The notes beneath the pieces are model-generated. The model had not been told where the DNA came from. It made no database searches and was given only the letters and a program-made list of their open reading frames with translations. Shown piece after piece: positions 63,908 to 64,000 of a stretch of DNA of 64,000 nucleotides. The first letter of the stretch is position 1. Every line of letters begins with the position of its first letter. This DNA comes from Cyclobacterium amurskyense (GTDB lineage Bacteria > Bacteroidota > Bacteroidia > Cytophagales > Cyclobacteriaceae), in NCBI RefSeq assembly GCF_001050135.1, contig NZ_CP012040.1:930001-994000 (forward strand). Reading direction: 5' to 3'. Made by a program: the position numbers and the translations under genes.

Positions 63908-64000
63908 TTTCTTTGGGTTATTTTTATTCTTTTACTGTTAGTAAGCACCTGGCATTTTCTTCGATAAAGTAGACCTAATGATGGCTATTAATTAGAAATC

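Overview
The window comes from a Bacteroidota chromosome, most likely a marine Cyclobacteriaceae-like bacterium (genus is an inference). The support is two SusC/SusD pairs, an ECF sigma/FecR/STN-SusC signalling set, many LxxC-type lipoproteins, a TAnnTTTG-like promoter, Tat-exported enolase-superfamily enzymes and a sulfatase. No rRNA, tRNA or CRISPR array was seen.

Layout. 1-22.6 kb is mostly housekeeping and secreted proteins: a partial glycoside hydrolase, a VOC protein, an ATP-dependent DNA ligase with its MBL-fold exonuclease, an MscS channel, a lipocalin, an M28 peptidase, a beta-propeller lipoprotein, an exopolyphosphatase, an Ldh-type dehydrogenase, an Nramp-related transporter, an SLC12-like transporter, a DUF5060-type glycosidase, an M13 peptidase and a formaldehyde dehydrogenase. 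22.6-38 kb is an accessory island. It holds a ParDE toxin-antitoxin pair, an AAA/DUF4143 ATPase, a Fic protein, small cargo genes, fragments of a broken gene, and a compact four-gene ABC three-component (ABC-3C, Lamassu-like) conflict system at 34.5-37.7 kb. The gaps in the island are packed with dispersed hairpin repeats. 38-49.4 kb holds a large PAS hybrid histidine kinase lying between two diverged copies of a susD 3' end, then susD, STN-type susC and fecR, with a divergent ECF sigma gene. 49.9-64 kb holds a serpin, a Tat enolase-superfamily enzyme, a second susC/susD pair, two more Tat enolase-superfamily dehydratases, a REP-associated tyrosine transposase (RAYT) and a sulfatase. Together this last block looks like a locus for importing and processing sulfated, sugar-acid-containing glycans.

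Main discoveries. (1) The ABC-3C operon starts with a 59-residue membrane-anchored ORF. It shares a roughly 25-residue G/N-rich motif with the N-terminus of the next protein, which suggests a homotypic, amyloid-like or beta-solenoid signalling contact. (2) A five-copy MITE of 166-209 bp has CCCG...CGGG ends, and every copy is flanked by a perfect 5-bp target duplication (TTTAA, TTAAA or TTGAA). One insertion has its empty site preserved in a paralogous repeat elsewhere in the window. (3) Modular repeat islands (families B, C, D and E) share hairpins with a GTGAAGCC-like core, and two alternative modules, D and E, occupy the same slot with conserved flanks but different stem sequences. (4) A RAYT gene with an adjacent perfect 15-bp hairpin is a candidate mobiliser for such repeats.
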